Positions 51,941 through 60,954 of a stretch of 64,000 nt of DNA are shown piece after piece. The stretch is from NCBI RefSeq assembly GCF_001653565.1, contig NZ_LYPB01000089.1, positions 157,741 through 221,740 of the forward strand, read 5' to 3'. Under the pieces are notes generated by a model. The model ran no database searches. It worked only from the letters and a program-made list of their open reading frames with translations, and had not been told where the DNA came from. Numbering within the stretch: position 1 is the first letter of the stretch; every line of letters starts with the position of its first letter. This DNA is from Paenibacillus oryzisoli (GTDB lineage Bacteria; Bacillota; Bacilli; Paenibacillales; NBRC-103111). The position numbers and the translations under genes were made by a program.

Positions 51941-54900
51941 TTATTTGACGATTTGCTGCAGGAGCATACCCAGCATCTTCGCGGCTTCTTCACGCGAAGC
52001 CAAGTCCTTCGGTGCGAAAGTATTTCCCGTTTTCCCGGAAATAATGCCCGCTTGCTGCATCGCTTTCGCTGCGTCTACAGCGAAGGCAGGAATCTCTGCA
52101 CCGTCTGCAAAAGGTGCTGCGGCCACTGCTTGTGGCAAGCTAAACTTCTGATGCGCAGCGAACCTTGCGATCATCGTAACGATTTGCTCGCGCGAGATGT
52201 TGGCTGCAGGTGCGAATACACCCTCGCTCACACCGCTTGTAAGGCCGTTCTCAGCTGCCCATTGGACAGACTGGGCATAATAGCTGTCTGCCTTTACATC
52301 GCGGAAAATAGACGATTTGTAGCTGCTAAGGTTCACACCAGCCATACGAGCCAGCATCAAGGTGAAATCAGCACGACTAATTTGAGCATTCGGGGAGAAC
52401 TGCCCCTCTGCTGTTCCATTAATAATGTTACGTGCCGCTAGGTACGTAATATAGCTCTTAGCGAAGCTTGCCGATGTATCACTAAACGTAATTGGGGAAT
52501 AACCCACCGCATACTGCGAGAAGTGGCTTACTTTGAACACCAGCGTACCTGTAACCGCGTCATAGTAGCTATTCGTGACTTTAACGAGCTCACCATTATC
52601 CGCAATGTAATAGGCGACAATAGCATTCGTATCTTCATTAGCTGTCGGTTTGTAAGGAACTTGAACCTCCACGGAACCTCCGTTGAAGGTGGAAACCGTT
52701 TTGCCCCCTGCAGTAATGGTGAAATCGAAGACAGGGCGGTCGCCAACAGCCGCTTTAACTGCATCGCTATCTTTTGTAGTCATATGTTGGGTAACCGCAG
52801 TTAAATCTGCTTTAGCGATAGACAGGGATACTTCACCCGTCGTCACGGCAGAAGCGATAGCAGCCAACGCATTTTTATCCAAATTCACGGAACCAATACC
52901 TAAATCTAGCTTTACTGCTGCCGTGGAGCTCGCGGCAACCTTAACGAGTGATTCCGCAGGCAATTTGACAACCGCTTCCTTCGAAGTCGCATCAACCGTT
53001 GCCTTAATTTCAAGAATAGATGATTTCCCTGCTGATTCAGTCATTTGTTTTAAAGCATCTGTTACTTGCGCAACCGTAAGGTTAGCCGTTGAAGTACCTT
53101 TGCTGTCTTTGACAGCTGGTGCCGTAATTGTGGTCATTTCTCCATTCGTCGTTGGTGCGCTAGGTTGCGTTCCCGTTACTGGACCAGCGGAAGACGAGCT
53201 GCCGGCAGACGAAACTGTTACGGTTACATCCGCTGCCGCATACCCGTCAGGGCTAATAGCTGTAATTACCGCGGTACCCGTATCCACGGCTGATACTAGA
53301 CCTTCTGTACTCACCGTAGCAACTGCTGCATTTGAAGATTTCCAAGTAGCCGTGCCTGAGCCAACAGCGTCTCCAGCAGCCGTCGTCACCGTTGCTGTGA
53401 GCTTGCTTGCAGCGTCTCCCTTGGTAACAGAAAGTGTGGATCTATCCACGCTGATCCGTTGGACATTAAGCTGATAGACAGCAACCGTTCCTCCTACCTC
53501 ATTAGCAACTAAAAGCAGTGGATTCCCATTTGGGCTCATCGCGGCAGGTATGAAATCGATTCCCTCTGGCCCCGTATCTGTATTCAAATTGTCCTTCGGC
53601 GTAAACACACGTGAATTGGTATAGTTCACGAACTTGGCATTCACGGGATCTGATACATCATAGGTCATAATACCGCCAACACGCTCAAGTCCTACGAAAG
53701 CAAGCGTTTTACTGCCCACTTTCCCTACTTTCACATCTTCAGGCTCTGGACCTTTCTTCGAGCTGCGATCGTCTAAAGCAGTTTTACTGTTACTCGCATT
53801 GAAATTGTTCGGTACGCGCTGTGCAGTAACTTTCTCAAATTCATTGCCGCTGTCATAGACTTGCATCATCGTATTCGCTTGCCAGATCGAGAAAGAACGA
53901 CCCCCATACATGTAAATGCTATCCGACCCCATATCACTAGCTACCTCTACGCCATCATAAGTGGTCTTACCAGCTAGGAATTGAGCTGCAGGTGAGTTAG
54001 GCGTTAAACTGCCCTTCATCGCGCCAATCGTGCTGCCATTGCCTCTCACACCCGGCCATTCGGTAACATCTCCCTCATTCGCACTAAATACATAAGGGAT
54101 ACCATTAATCGTTTGGCTAGCAATGCCATCTGGCATGTACATCCCATAGAACGGGACATTTTCAAACTTGATCGCACTATCTTTTACTAGATCCAGTGCA
54201 TTACGTGGAAGACTCAAGTCCTTCAATCCTAACCCATTAATCGAAAGGACCTTTTTCATTGCTAAATCAATCGTTCCAATCGCGTTATTCTCTTGGAAAG
54301 ATACATAGGCCTTACTGTTATCTTCCGAAAGTGCGATATATTCAGGCTCCAAATCAAAAACCGCATCTTGCTTCGTACCTTCACCCGTAATTTGACCCGT
54401 TACTGGTGTAGAAGCCCCACGAATATGAACCTTATTATCGATGATGGAAGGATCGGCAAATCGTAGCTGCGTCACACTATCCATAGTAGTATCAACGATG
54501 GTTATACTTCCTTCAGGATCGATACCAGCCGTACGAGGCTCACCTTCATTCGCAGTTAAAATGTATCTGCCGTCTGTTGTGGATTTAATCATATCGGGTT
54601 GAACACCCGTGTCATACATTTTCACGACGTTGCCATCATAGTCGAGAACGACGATTTTACCAGCTTTTTTGGAATCTGCCTCTTGCACGGATACGGATAC
54701 TTTCTTCGTGGTCGTATTCACATCCACACTCGTCAGATCGCCGTAGAGGAAGCCGTTATTTTCAACCAAATCTTTAACTTTAATCGTTTTCTCTTTAACT
54801 GGACCTTGGACAAGATCTAACCGAACGATATCTAGACTAGGCGGATTCCCCGAGCCATTGACCAGGTAGAACTTATTATTATCTTTGTTGTATTTAACAA

Positions 54901-56068
54901 TCTCGGCGACACCGCCGTCTTTATTCGTAATTCCCACTTTAAAATCAGTTAACTTCGTGATACTCAACGTATCTTTGAATAAGTTAGAAGCGGGTTCAAC
55001 GTTTATCGTCAAATTACGGCCATATTGCGCTAACAAACTATCCGTTACTTTAATGTATACGTTGGATGTAACTACTTCTGTTGGCTTACCGTTGACTTCA
55101 CCTGTGACAGAATTAATTGTTAATCCAGCAGGTAACCCTGTTGCTGAGAAGGTATATGGCGCTCTCCCTCCATACACATTCATCAATACCGAGTAGTCTT
55201 CTTGCTCATAGGCTGTAGGCAACTTTTCATTCGAGTAGCCAAGTACAGACACATTATTGTCCCACTGGCCGAATGCACCGGATTTAGGTCCCTTAACTGC
55301 TAATTCTTGCGTAGTTGAATCGGCAAGCGCGAATTGTCCGAAATCCTGTTTGTTATTATCCGTATCTGTTAATGCTTTCCGACGCACGGATATTTTCTTA
55401 GAAGTACCTTCTGATGAACCTTTTGGATAATCGAACTCGTAACCATCAATGTCCGTTTTAATGTCGATATTATCTCCATCATTGCTTCCTGTGCCTAACA
55501 TATCGACATAGCCGGTCGGTTTAGGATCATTGGCAAATGGATTTTTATTAGCCTCATCCAACTTCGTTTGGTTGCTCATCAACACAACCTTCATCCCTTT
55601 ATTGTTAAAAAAGCGCTCGCTCCATAATTGATCATACGTCGTTGTCAGATTTAGCTTCGGTGCGGTTGCCCCTGTCGCTTTCCCAATAATGAGGAACGAG
55701 GACTTGGCTTTAATCGTGCCAGCAAGATCAAGTTTATCCCAATCGCCAGTTGGCCCCATTAGCTCAGATGATCCACGATCCGCATATTGCAAAGACCAGC
55801 CCGTTAAGCTGATATCGCTACTAGTTGGGTTGTACAACTCTATAAATCCATGGGAAGACGCTGTATTTTTCGTATCTATTGCCAGACCGCCGCCATACAC
55901 CTGATTGATGAATACATGCGGTACCGTCACATCGTAAGCACCATTGGATTGATACGGCGTTCCTAGTGTAATTGCTGCAGCACTTGCTGGAGTGGCTACT
56001 GCCAAAGAACTTATCGTGACGGCCACGGATAAAAGTACCGAGACTACCTTGGTTCCAACCTTCTTCAC
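51941..56068 (-). CDS. S-layer-anchored choice-of-anchor I propeller protein
   Basis: About 1375 aa. Signal peptide KKVGTKVVSVLLSVAV...ASAAA; lamin-tail-like domain (~45-190, VFINQVYGGG and GFIELYNPTSSDISLTGWSL); putative Ig-like domain (~270-350); a long choice-of-anchor I / alkaline phosphatase-like propeller (~370-890); BIG2 domain (~890-975); an Ala/Thr/Val-rich region; three SLH domains (~1190-1375: FSDTSASFAKSYITYLAARN, FRDVKADSYYAQSVQWAAEN, FADGAEIPAFAVDAAKAMQQ). SLH binds pyruvylated wall polymer. The GTG start 56068 is preceded by GGAGAGTG; an ATG at 56107 has no ribosome site. Confidence 0.9.
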   Translation of the reverse strand: MKKVGTKVVSVLLSVAVTISSLAVATPASAAAITLGTPYQSNGAYDVTVPHVFINQVYGGGLAIDTKNTASSHGFIELYNPTSSDISLTGWSLQYADRGSSELMGPTGDWDKLDLAGTIKAKSSFLIIGKATGATAPKLNLTTTYDQLWSERFFNNKGMKVVLMSNQTKLDEANKNPFANDPKPTGYVDMLGTGSNDGDNIDIKTDIDGYEFDYPKGSSEGTSKKISVRRKALTDTDNNKQDFGQFALADSTTQELAVKGPKSGAFGQWDNNVSVLGYSNEKLPTAYEQEDYSVLMNVYGGRAPYTFSATGLPAGLTINSVTGEVNGKPTEVVTSNVYIKVTDSLLAQYGRNLTINVEPASNLFKDTLSITKLTDFKVGITNKDGGVAEIVKYNKDNNKFYLVNGSGNPPSLDIVRLDLVQGPVKEKTIKVKDLVENNGFLYGDLTSVDVNTTTKKVSVSVQEADSKKAGKIVVLDYDGNVVKMYDTGVQPDMIKSTTDGRYILTANEGEPRTAGIDPEGSITIVDTTMDSVTQLRFADPSIIDNKVHIRGASTPVTGQITGEGTKQDAVFDLEPEYIALSEDNSKAYVSFQENNAIGTIDLAMKKVLSINGLGLKDLSLPRNALDLVKDSAIKFENVPFYGMYMPDGIASQTINGIPYVFSANEGDVTEWPGVRGNGSTIGAMKGSLTPNSPAAQFLAGKTTYDGVEVASDMGSDSIYMYGGRSFSIWQANTMMQVYDSGNEFEKVTAQRVPNNFNASNSKTALDDRSSKKGPEPEDVKVGKVGSKTLAFVGLERVGGIMTYDVSDPVNAKFVNYTNSRVFTPKDNLNTDTGPEGIDFIPAAMSPNGNPLLLVANEVGGTVAVYQLNVQRISVDRSTLSVTKGDAASKLTATVTTAAGDAVGSGTATWKSSNAAVATVSTEGLVSAVDTGTAVITAISPDGYAAADVTVTVSSAGSSSSAGPVTGTQPSAPTTNGEMTTITAPAVKDSKGTSTANLTVAQVTDALKQMTESAGKSSILEIKATVDATSKEAVVKLPAESLVKVAASSTAAVKLDLGIGSVNLDKNALAAIASAVTTGEVSLSIAKADLTAVTQHMTTKDSDAVKAAVGDRPVFDFTITAGGKTVSTFNGGSVEVQVPYKPTANEDTNAIVAYYIADNGELVKVTNSYYDAVTGTLVFKVSHFSQYAVGYSPITFSDTSASFAKSYITYLAARNIINGTAEGQFSPNAQISRADFTLMLARMAGVNLSSYKSSIFRDVKADSYYAQSVQWAAENGLTSGVSEGVFAPAANISREQIVTMIARFAAHQKFSLPQAVAAAPFADGAEIPAFAVDAAKAMQQAGIISGKTGNTFAPKDLASREEAAKMLGMLLQQIVK

Positions 56069-56202
56069 AGGGATTTCACTCTCCTCATATTGGATGATCT
56101 CGTCCATTATAAGAAAAGCTCCAGCTACTAAATACCCACTTTTCGTTAAAATATGATGTAGATTTTGTAAAGGTATCGCTCACTACTTTGAAAATAAAAA
56201 AC

Positions 56203-56240
56203 AAAAAAAGCCACACGATTTTAACAATCGCATGACTTTT
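56203..56240 (-). terminator. Terminator of tRNA-Ser
   Basis: 13-bp stem with G-U pairs (AAGTCATGCGATT with AATCGTGTGGCTT) and a run of seven Ts on the minus strand. Confidence 0.88.
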
Positions 56241-56261
56241 TGGTTGGGTATTACCAGGCTA

Positions 56262-56348
56262 CGGAGAGGGTGGGATTCGAACCCACGGAGACCTTGCGAC
56301 CTCGGCGGTTTTCAAGACCGCTGCCTTAAACCACTCGACCACCTCTCC
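56262..56348 (-). tRNA. tRNA-Ser (anticodon TGA)
   Basis: 87 nt with long variable arm. Acceptor GGAGAGG/CCTCTCC, anticodon loop CTTGAAA between GCGGT and ACCGC, variable arm GAGGTCGCAAGGTCTC, T-loop TTCGAAT, discriminator G. Located downstream of serS, as in Bacillus. Confidence 0.97.
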
Positions 56349-56431
56349 ACGATAGGCGTCTCCGATTAGGGAGACGACCTTGTGCAGTGACAAAAAGCAT
56401 TGTAGCACATAACTGTTACTCGATGCAAGTG

Positions 56432-57712
56432 CTATTTTTTCGTGATGACTTTAACGTTGTTCATGTAAGGAACAAGCACGTCTGGAACGATAATCGAGCC
56501 ATCCGCTTGCTGATAATTCTCAAGAATCGCAGCCACTGTTCGGCCAAGCGCTAAGCCTGATCCATTCAGCGTATGCACGAACTCCGGCTTCGCCTTCGCA
56601 TCGCGGCGGAAGCGAATGTTCGCTCTGCGCGCTTGGAAGTCTTCGAAATTCGAGCAGCTGGAAATCTCGCGGTATGCACCGCTGTTCGGCAGCCATACTT
56701 CCAGATCATACGTCTTCGCCGACGTGAAGCCAATATCACCTGTGCAGAGTGACAGCACACGGTAAGGCAGCTTCAATAGCTGTAGGACGCGCTCAGCATG
56801 CCCTGTAAGCTTCTCTAACTCCTCGTAGGAGTCTTCGGGCTTCACAAGCTTAACAAGCTCAATTTTGTTGAATTGGTGCTGTCTGATTAGACCACGTGTA
56901 TCACGACCAGCGGATCCCGCTTCTGAACGGAAACAAGCGCTGAATGCCACGAAATTAACCGGGAGCTGTTCTGTTGTAAGGATATCCTCACGGTGATAAT
57001 TCGTAACCGGTACTTCTGCTGTCGGAATCAAGAAATATTCCGAATTCTCAACCTTGAACACATCTTCCTCAAACTTCGGAAGTTGGCCTGTACCCGTTAA
57101 GCTATCACGGTTAACGATATAAGGAGGCAGCATTTCTTCATAACCATGCTCATCGCTGTGCAGGTCCATCATGAAGTTGATCAATGCGCGCTCTAAGCGT
57201 GCGCCAAGCCCTTTGTAGAACACGAAACGCGAGCCTGTCACCTTCGCAGCAGCTTCAAAATCCAGAATGCCTAATTCTTGTGCTACTTCCCAGTGCGGCT
57301 TCACTTCGAAATCGAAAGATGGAATTTCGCCAATACGGCGCAATTCCACGTTCTCTTCCTCCGTACGGCCTACAGGAACGCTCGCATGCGGCATATTCGG
57401 GATGGAGAGCAGAACTTGTTGTAACGACTCGTCCAAGATGCGGATCTCATCATCAAGCTCTTTAATACGATCTCCGACTACTTTCATTTCTTGAATCAGC
57501 TCATCCGCGTTTTCACCGGATCTCTTGCGCCCCGCTACCTCTTGGGAAACGGTATTACGACGGTTCTTGAGCTGTTCCGTTTCTTGCAGCAGCTCTCTGC
57601 GCTTCACATCTAGCTCTGTGAAACCATTAAGCTCCTCGATCTGCTTGCCGCGGTTTTGCATGGCAGCTTGTACAGCCGCTAAATCACTTCGAAGTAACTT
57701 TACATCAAACAA
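56432..57712 (-). CDS. serS: Seryl-tRNA synthetase
   Basis: 426 aa class II synthetase. N-terminal coiled-coil arm (~30-100) that grips the long variable arm of tRNA-Ser; catalytic motifs 2 (FRSEAGSAGRDTRGLIRQHQ) and 3 (NGSGLALGRTVAAILENYQ). I start it at TTG 57712 (LFDVKLLRSDL) with GGAGG 7 nt upstream, which gives the standard length; the frame runs 20 codons further 5' across a hairpin. Confidence 0.97.
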   Translation of the reverse strand: MFDVKLLRSDLAAVQAAMQNRGKQIEELNGFTELDVKRRELLQETEQLKNRRNTVSQEVAGRKRSGENADELIQEMKVVGDRIKELDDEIRILDESLQQVLLSIPNMPHASVPVGRTEEENVELRRIGEIPSFDFEVKPHWEVAQELGILDFEAAAKVTGSRFVFYKGLGARLERALINFMMDLHSDEHGYEEMLPPYIVNRDSLTGTGQLPKFEEDVFKVENSEYFLIPTAEVPVTNYHREDILTTEQLPVNFVAFSACFRSEAGSAGRDTRGLIRQHQFNKIELVKLVKPEDSYEELEKLTGHAERVLQLLKLPYRVLSLCTGDIGFTSAKTYDLEVWLPNSGAYREISSCSNFEDFQARRANIRFRRDAKAKPEFVHTLNGSGLALGRTVAAILENYQQADGSIIVPDVLVPYMNNVKVITKK

Positions 57713-57753
57713 GGAGATTCCTCCGTTAGCGCAAAATGGTTTGTATATGGAAG

Positions 57754-57794
57754 CAAGCACCCATACCGGCAATCCGGTTAACTCGGGGTGCTTG
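57754..57794 (-). promoter_or_regulatory. Strong hairpin between pdxT and serS
   Basis: CAAGCACCC (57794-57786 on minus) pairs perfectly with GGGTGCTTG (57762-57754), enclosing a nested ACCGG-ATTG-CCGGT stem. No T-run follows. It may be an mRNA processing or stability site, or a weak attenuator for serS. Confidence 0.6.
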
Positions 57795-57803
57795 AACCAT
57801 TGG

Positions 57804-58382
57804 TTATGCTTGGCTTTGCTTTACCATGTCTAAGAAATAACTATGCAGACGGAAATCATCCGTCAGCTCTGGGTGAAACGATGCCGCAAGAAGATGGCCT
57901 TGCCGCGCAGCGACGATCTGGCCGTCATACGTGGCCAATACGTCCACATCCGGTCCCACTTTCTCAATGAGTGGGGCACGAATGAACACCGCGCGAACGT
58001 TCTCGTCAATGCCTTTGATCGGCAAGTCCGTCTCAAAGCTTTCGCGTTGACGACCGAACGCATTGCGAGCCACCGTAATATCCATCAGTTCAAGGTGAGC
58101 TTCCGGCTGTCCGGTGATCTCTTTCGCGATGACAATCAACCCCGCGCAGGTGCCGAAAACCGGCTTGCCTGCCGCGGAGAACTCACGCAGCGCATCGATG
58201 AAGCCATATGTGCGCATAAGCTTACCAATTGTCGTGCTCTCTCCGCCAGGGAGAATAATGCCATCTAGCTCAGCGAGTTGCTCAGTACGTTTAACAACGA
58301 CACCTTCTGCGCCCGCTTTTTCAATACCACGTATATGCTCTGCTACCGCACCTTGCAGCGCGAGAACCCCAATCTTCGTCAT
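57804..58382 (-). CDS. pdxT: Pyridoxal 5'-phosphate synthase glutaminase subunit
   Basis: 192 aa class I glutaminase that feeds ammonia to PdxS. Gly-rich IILPGGESTTIGKL, nucleophile Cys in PVFGTCAGLIVIAK (~79) and the His-x-Glu pair in AASFHPELTDD near the C terminus. Start ATG overlaps the pdxS stop. Confidence 0.97.
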   Translation of the reverse strand: MTKIGVLALQGAVAEHIRGIEKAGAEGVVVKRTEQLAELDGIILPGGESTTIGKLMRTYGFIDALREFSAAGKPVFGTCAGLIVIAKEITGQPEAHLELMDITVARNAFGRQRESFETDLPIKGIDENVRAVFIRAPLIEKVGPDVDVLATYDGQIVAARQGHLLAASFHPELTDDFRLHSYFLDMVKQSQA

Positions 58383-59263
58383 TACCAGCCGCGCTCCTGC
58401 ATACGCTCAGAAGCTTGAAGCTTGGAAATTTCGATTCCCTTCATAGGGGCACCTAGGTTTTTGGAAATTTCAGCAATCAATTTGAAGTCTGTATAATGCG
58501 TCACAGCTTCTACAATCGCTTTCGCGAACTTCTCTGGGTTATCGGATTTGAAAATCCCTGAACCAACGAATACACCGTCAGAACCAAGGTGCATCATAAG
58601 CGCTGCATCAGCAGGCGTAGACACACCGCCAGCTGCGAAGTTAACAACAGGCAACTTACCTGTTTGGTGAACTTGAAGCATCAACTCGTAAGGAGCTCCT
58701 AGTGTTTTCGCTTCGAACATCAATTCGTCCAAAGACATGCTTTGAACTTTACGGATTTGACCTTGAATTTGACGCATGTGACGAACCGCTTCAACAATGT
58801 TACCTGTTCCTGGCTCACCTTTCGTACGAAGCATGGATGCACCTTCACCGATACGACGCAAAGCTTCGCCAAGATCGCGGCAACCACATACGAAAGGCAC
58901 TGTGAAATCACGCTTATTGATATGGAATACTTCATCCGCAGGAGTAAGTACTTCACTCTCATCGATATAGTCAACGCCTAGGGATTCAAGAATTTTCGCT
59001 TCAACGAAGTGTCCGATTCTTGCTTTCGCCATGACTGGAATGGATACAACTTTCATAACATCTTCAACAATTGTTGGATCTGCCATGCGGGATACGCCAC
59101 CTGCTGCACGAATATCAGCGGGTACGCGCTCAAGTGCCATAACAGCGGACGCGCCAGCTGCTTCTGCGATTTTAGCTTGCTCAGCGTTCATAACATCCAT
59201 GATCACGCCGCCTTTTTGCATTTCGGCCATACCTGTTTTAACGCGGGAAGTTCCTGTTTCCAT
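58382..59263 (-). CDS. pdxS: Pyridoxal 5'-phosphate synthase subunit
   Basis: 293-aa TIM barrel that makes PLP from ribose-5-P, glyceraldehyde-3-P and ammonia. MQKGGVIMDVMNAEQAKIAE near the N terminus, ARIGHFVEAKILESLGVDYI with catalytic Lys nearby, and NFAAGGVSTPADAALMMHLG in the phosphate-binding part. Start ATG 59263 follows AGGAGG. Confidence 0.98.
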   Translation of the reverse strand: METGTSRVKTGMAEMQKGGVIMDVMNAEQAKIAEAAGASAVMALERVPADIRAAGGVSRMADPTIVEDVMKVVSIPVMAKARIGHFVEAKILESLGVDYIDESEVLTPADEVFHINKRDFTVPFVCGCRDLGEALRRIGEGASMLRTKGEPGTGNIVEAVRHMRQIQGQIRKVQSMSLDELMFEAKTLGAPYELMLQVHQTGKLPVVNFAAGGVSTPADAALMMHLGSDGVFVGSGIFKSDNPEKFAKAIVEAVTHYTDFKLIAEISKNLGAPMKGIEISKLQASERMQERGW

Positions 59264-59382
59264 TCTTGATTTCCTCCTATAGCTTCTATGCAATTTCGGT
59301 GTAGTTCCCTACACGATTCGATATAAACTTCTAAACAACAATTTTACATGAAGGAGGGTTAATATACAACCCATTTTCTGGC

Positions 59383-60753
59383 CTAAGAACCGCCTTTAAT
59401 CCCATTGAACATATCGCTGAAGAAGTTTTTAATGGAGCGGAACAGCAATCGGATCCAGCTGCCTTTTTCAACATCGCCGTCTGCAATTAGATCTACTGTT
59501 TTTTCTTGGCCATTGTAGCTCACTTTAACTTTGCCAAGCGCATCCCCTTTTGCGATTGGAGCTACTAGCTTAGCTTCTTCAACAGACTCAGCAGTTACTG
59601 TGAAATCTGTATCTTTCGCGCCTTTTCTAGCAACGAACGTTAAACCCGTTTTCGTAACAAGAGGTACTTCTAACTGTACACCCTTCTTAATGTTCACACT
59701 TTTCAAAGAATCTATCGTCTGTTTCGCATTTAAGAATGGTTTTATCTCAAAATTATTAAATGCATAGTCCATCAGCTTACGTGTTTCGTTGAAACGTTCT
59801 GGTTCCGTCTTCGTCCCCATAACAACTGTAATCATACGCATACCATTGCGTTCTGCTGTTCCTGTGAAGCAATAGCCAGCATCATCGGTAGAGCCCGTTT
59901 TCAAACCGTCCAACCCTGCATACGCATACTTCTTAAAGTTCGTATTCGTTGAATTCCCTTCAAGCATCCAGTTCCAGTTGATCATCGCTGTTTTATCGGT
60001 TGCTCTCAGCTTCAAGGAAGGGATTTTCGTAAACTCAAGAATTTCTTTATGGTCCTTCAAAATATTATAAGCAAGAATCGCCGCATCGCGCGCTGTCATC
60101 TTCGTCTCACCTTCAATAGAAGGGGGTGGATTCTTTAGATCGGCACGTGAAAGTCCTGTCGCACTAATAAAATGAGCCTTATCCGACATGCCCAACTGTT
60201 TCGCTTTGTCATTCATCATTTTGGCAAAGTTTTCTTCCGTTCCGCCAAGCAATTCAGCAAAAGCCACAGATGCATCGTTCGCGGAATAAATGGACATCGC
60301 ATTGAACATATCTTTGAACGTCAGCGTTTCATTCTCGGCAATCAACTGTCCAGATCCAATAACATCAGCCGCATTCTTACTAGCTGTTACGGGAGAGTCC
60401 CATTTGAATTTACCTTCTTTAATACTCTCCATCGCCAAATACTCAGTCATCATTTTCGCCATACTTGCCGGCGGAAAGGCTTCGTCTGCATTCATTTGAT
60501 ACAGAACTGCTCCTGTGCTAGCTTCCATAATAATCGCAGATTTGGCTGCTACTTGAGGTTCATTCAGAGCAGGAGCTGGTGTAGTCCCTGCGTTTGGAGC
60601 AGGCGTTGTCGCCGCTGCTGGTGATGGGGAAGCCGCTGGCTTTTTCTCATCTGCCGCATAGGTTGGCTGTATATGTAAAAGTAAGGATTGAGCAATTAAG
60701 CTAATACCTAACACCAAAGCAACCTTTTTCTTTGTCCAACGTAAAAATCTCAC
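59383..60753 (-). CDS. dacA: D-alanyl-D-alanine carboxypeptidase (PBP5 type, S11)
   Basis: 456 aa. Signal peptide, then an Ala/Pro/Thr-rich linker (~36-66), the penicillin-binding domain with Ser97-MA-Lys100, Ser156-Ala-Asn158 and LKTGSTDDAG, a C-terminal beta domain and a final amphipathic membrane anchor (WIRLLFRSIKNFFSDMF). Start is GTG 60753 with AGGGAGAG upstream; the frame stays open far 5' without a ribosome site. Trims pentapeptides in peptidoglycan; expected after guaB. Confidence 0.95.
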   Translation of the reverse strand: MRFLRWTKKKVALVLGISLIAQSLLLHIQPTYAADEKKPAASPSPAAATTPAPNAGTTPAPALNEPQVAAKSAIIMEASTGAVLYQMNADEAFPPASMAKMMTEYLAMESIKEGKFKWDSPVTASKNAADVIGSGQLIAENETLTFKDMFNAMSIYSANDASVAFAELLGGTEENFAKMMNDKAKQLGMSDKAHFISATGLSRADLKNPPPSIEGETKMTARDAAILAYNILKDHKEILEFTKIPSLKLRATDKTAMINWNWMLEGNSTNTNFKKYAYAGLDGLKTGSTDDAGYCFTGTAERNGMRMITVVMGTKTEPERFNETRKLMDYAFNNFEIKPFLNAKQTIDSLKSVNIKKGVQLEVPLVTKTGLTFVARKGAKDTDFTVTAESVEEAKLVAPIAKGDALGKVKVSYNGQEKTVDLIADGDVEKGSWIRLLFRSIKNFFSDMFNGIKGGS

Positions 60754-60892
60754 AACTTCACTCTCCCTAAATAATGTTTGACTAACACATATGACACGTA
60801 ATATTGTATCACACCCCATTAGACGAAATAAACGTTTGCGCCGTTCATCTAGAATACGATCATTTCCCGAGAAATAATATTCATCATCGATA

Positions 60893-60926
60893 TCAAAAAA
60901 AAGAAAACGTGGGTTCGACACCCACG
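60893..60926 (-). terminator. Terminator of guaB
   Basis: CGTGGGT/ACCCACG stem, 5-nt loop, then TTTTCTTTTTTTT on the minus strand. Confidence 0.92.
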
Positions 60927-60954
60927 CCTCCAATTTCATCCTATTTGTGATAAC

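Noticed and set aside
52683..53474. 263-codon plus-strand frame opposite the SLH protein
   Set aside because: Repetitive Val/Ala/Thr translation that is the mirror of the repetitive linker and BIG2 region. No ribosome site or domain.
57713..57803. T-box leader for serS
   Set aside because: The spacer is only about 90 nt and lacks the T-box sequence and specifier loop.
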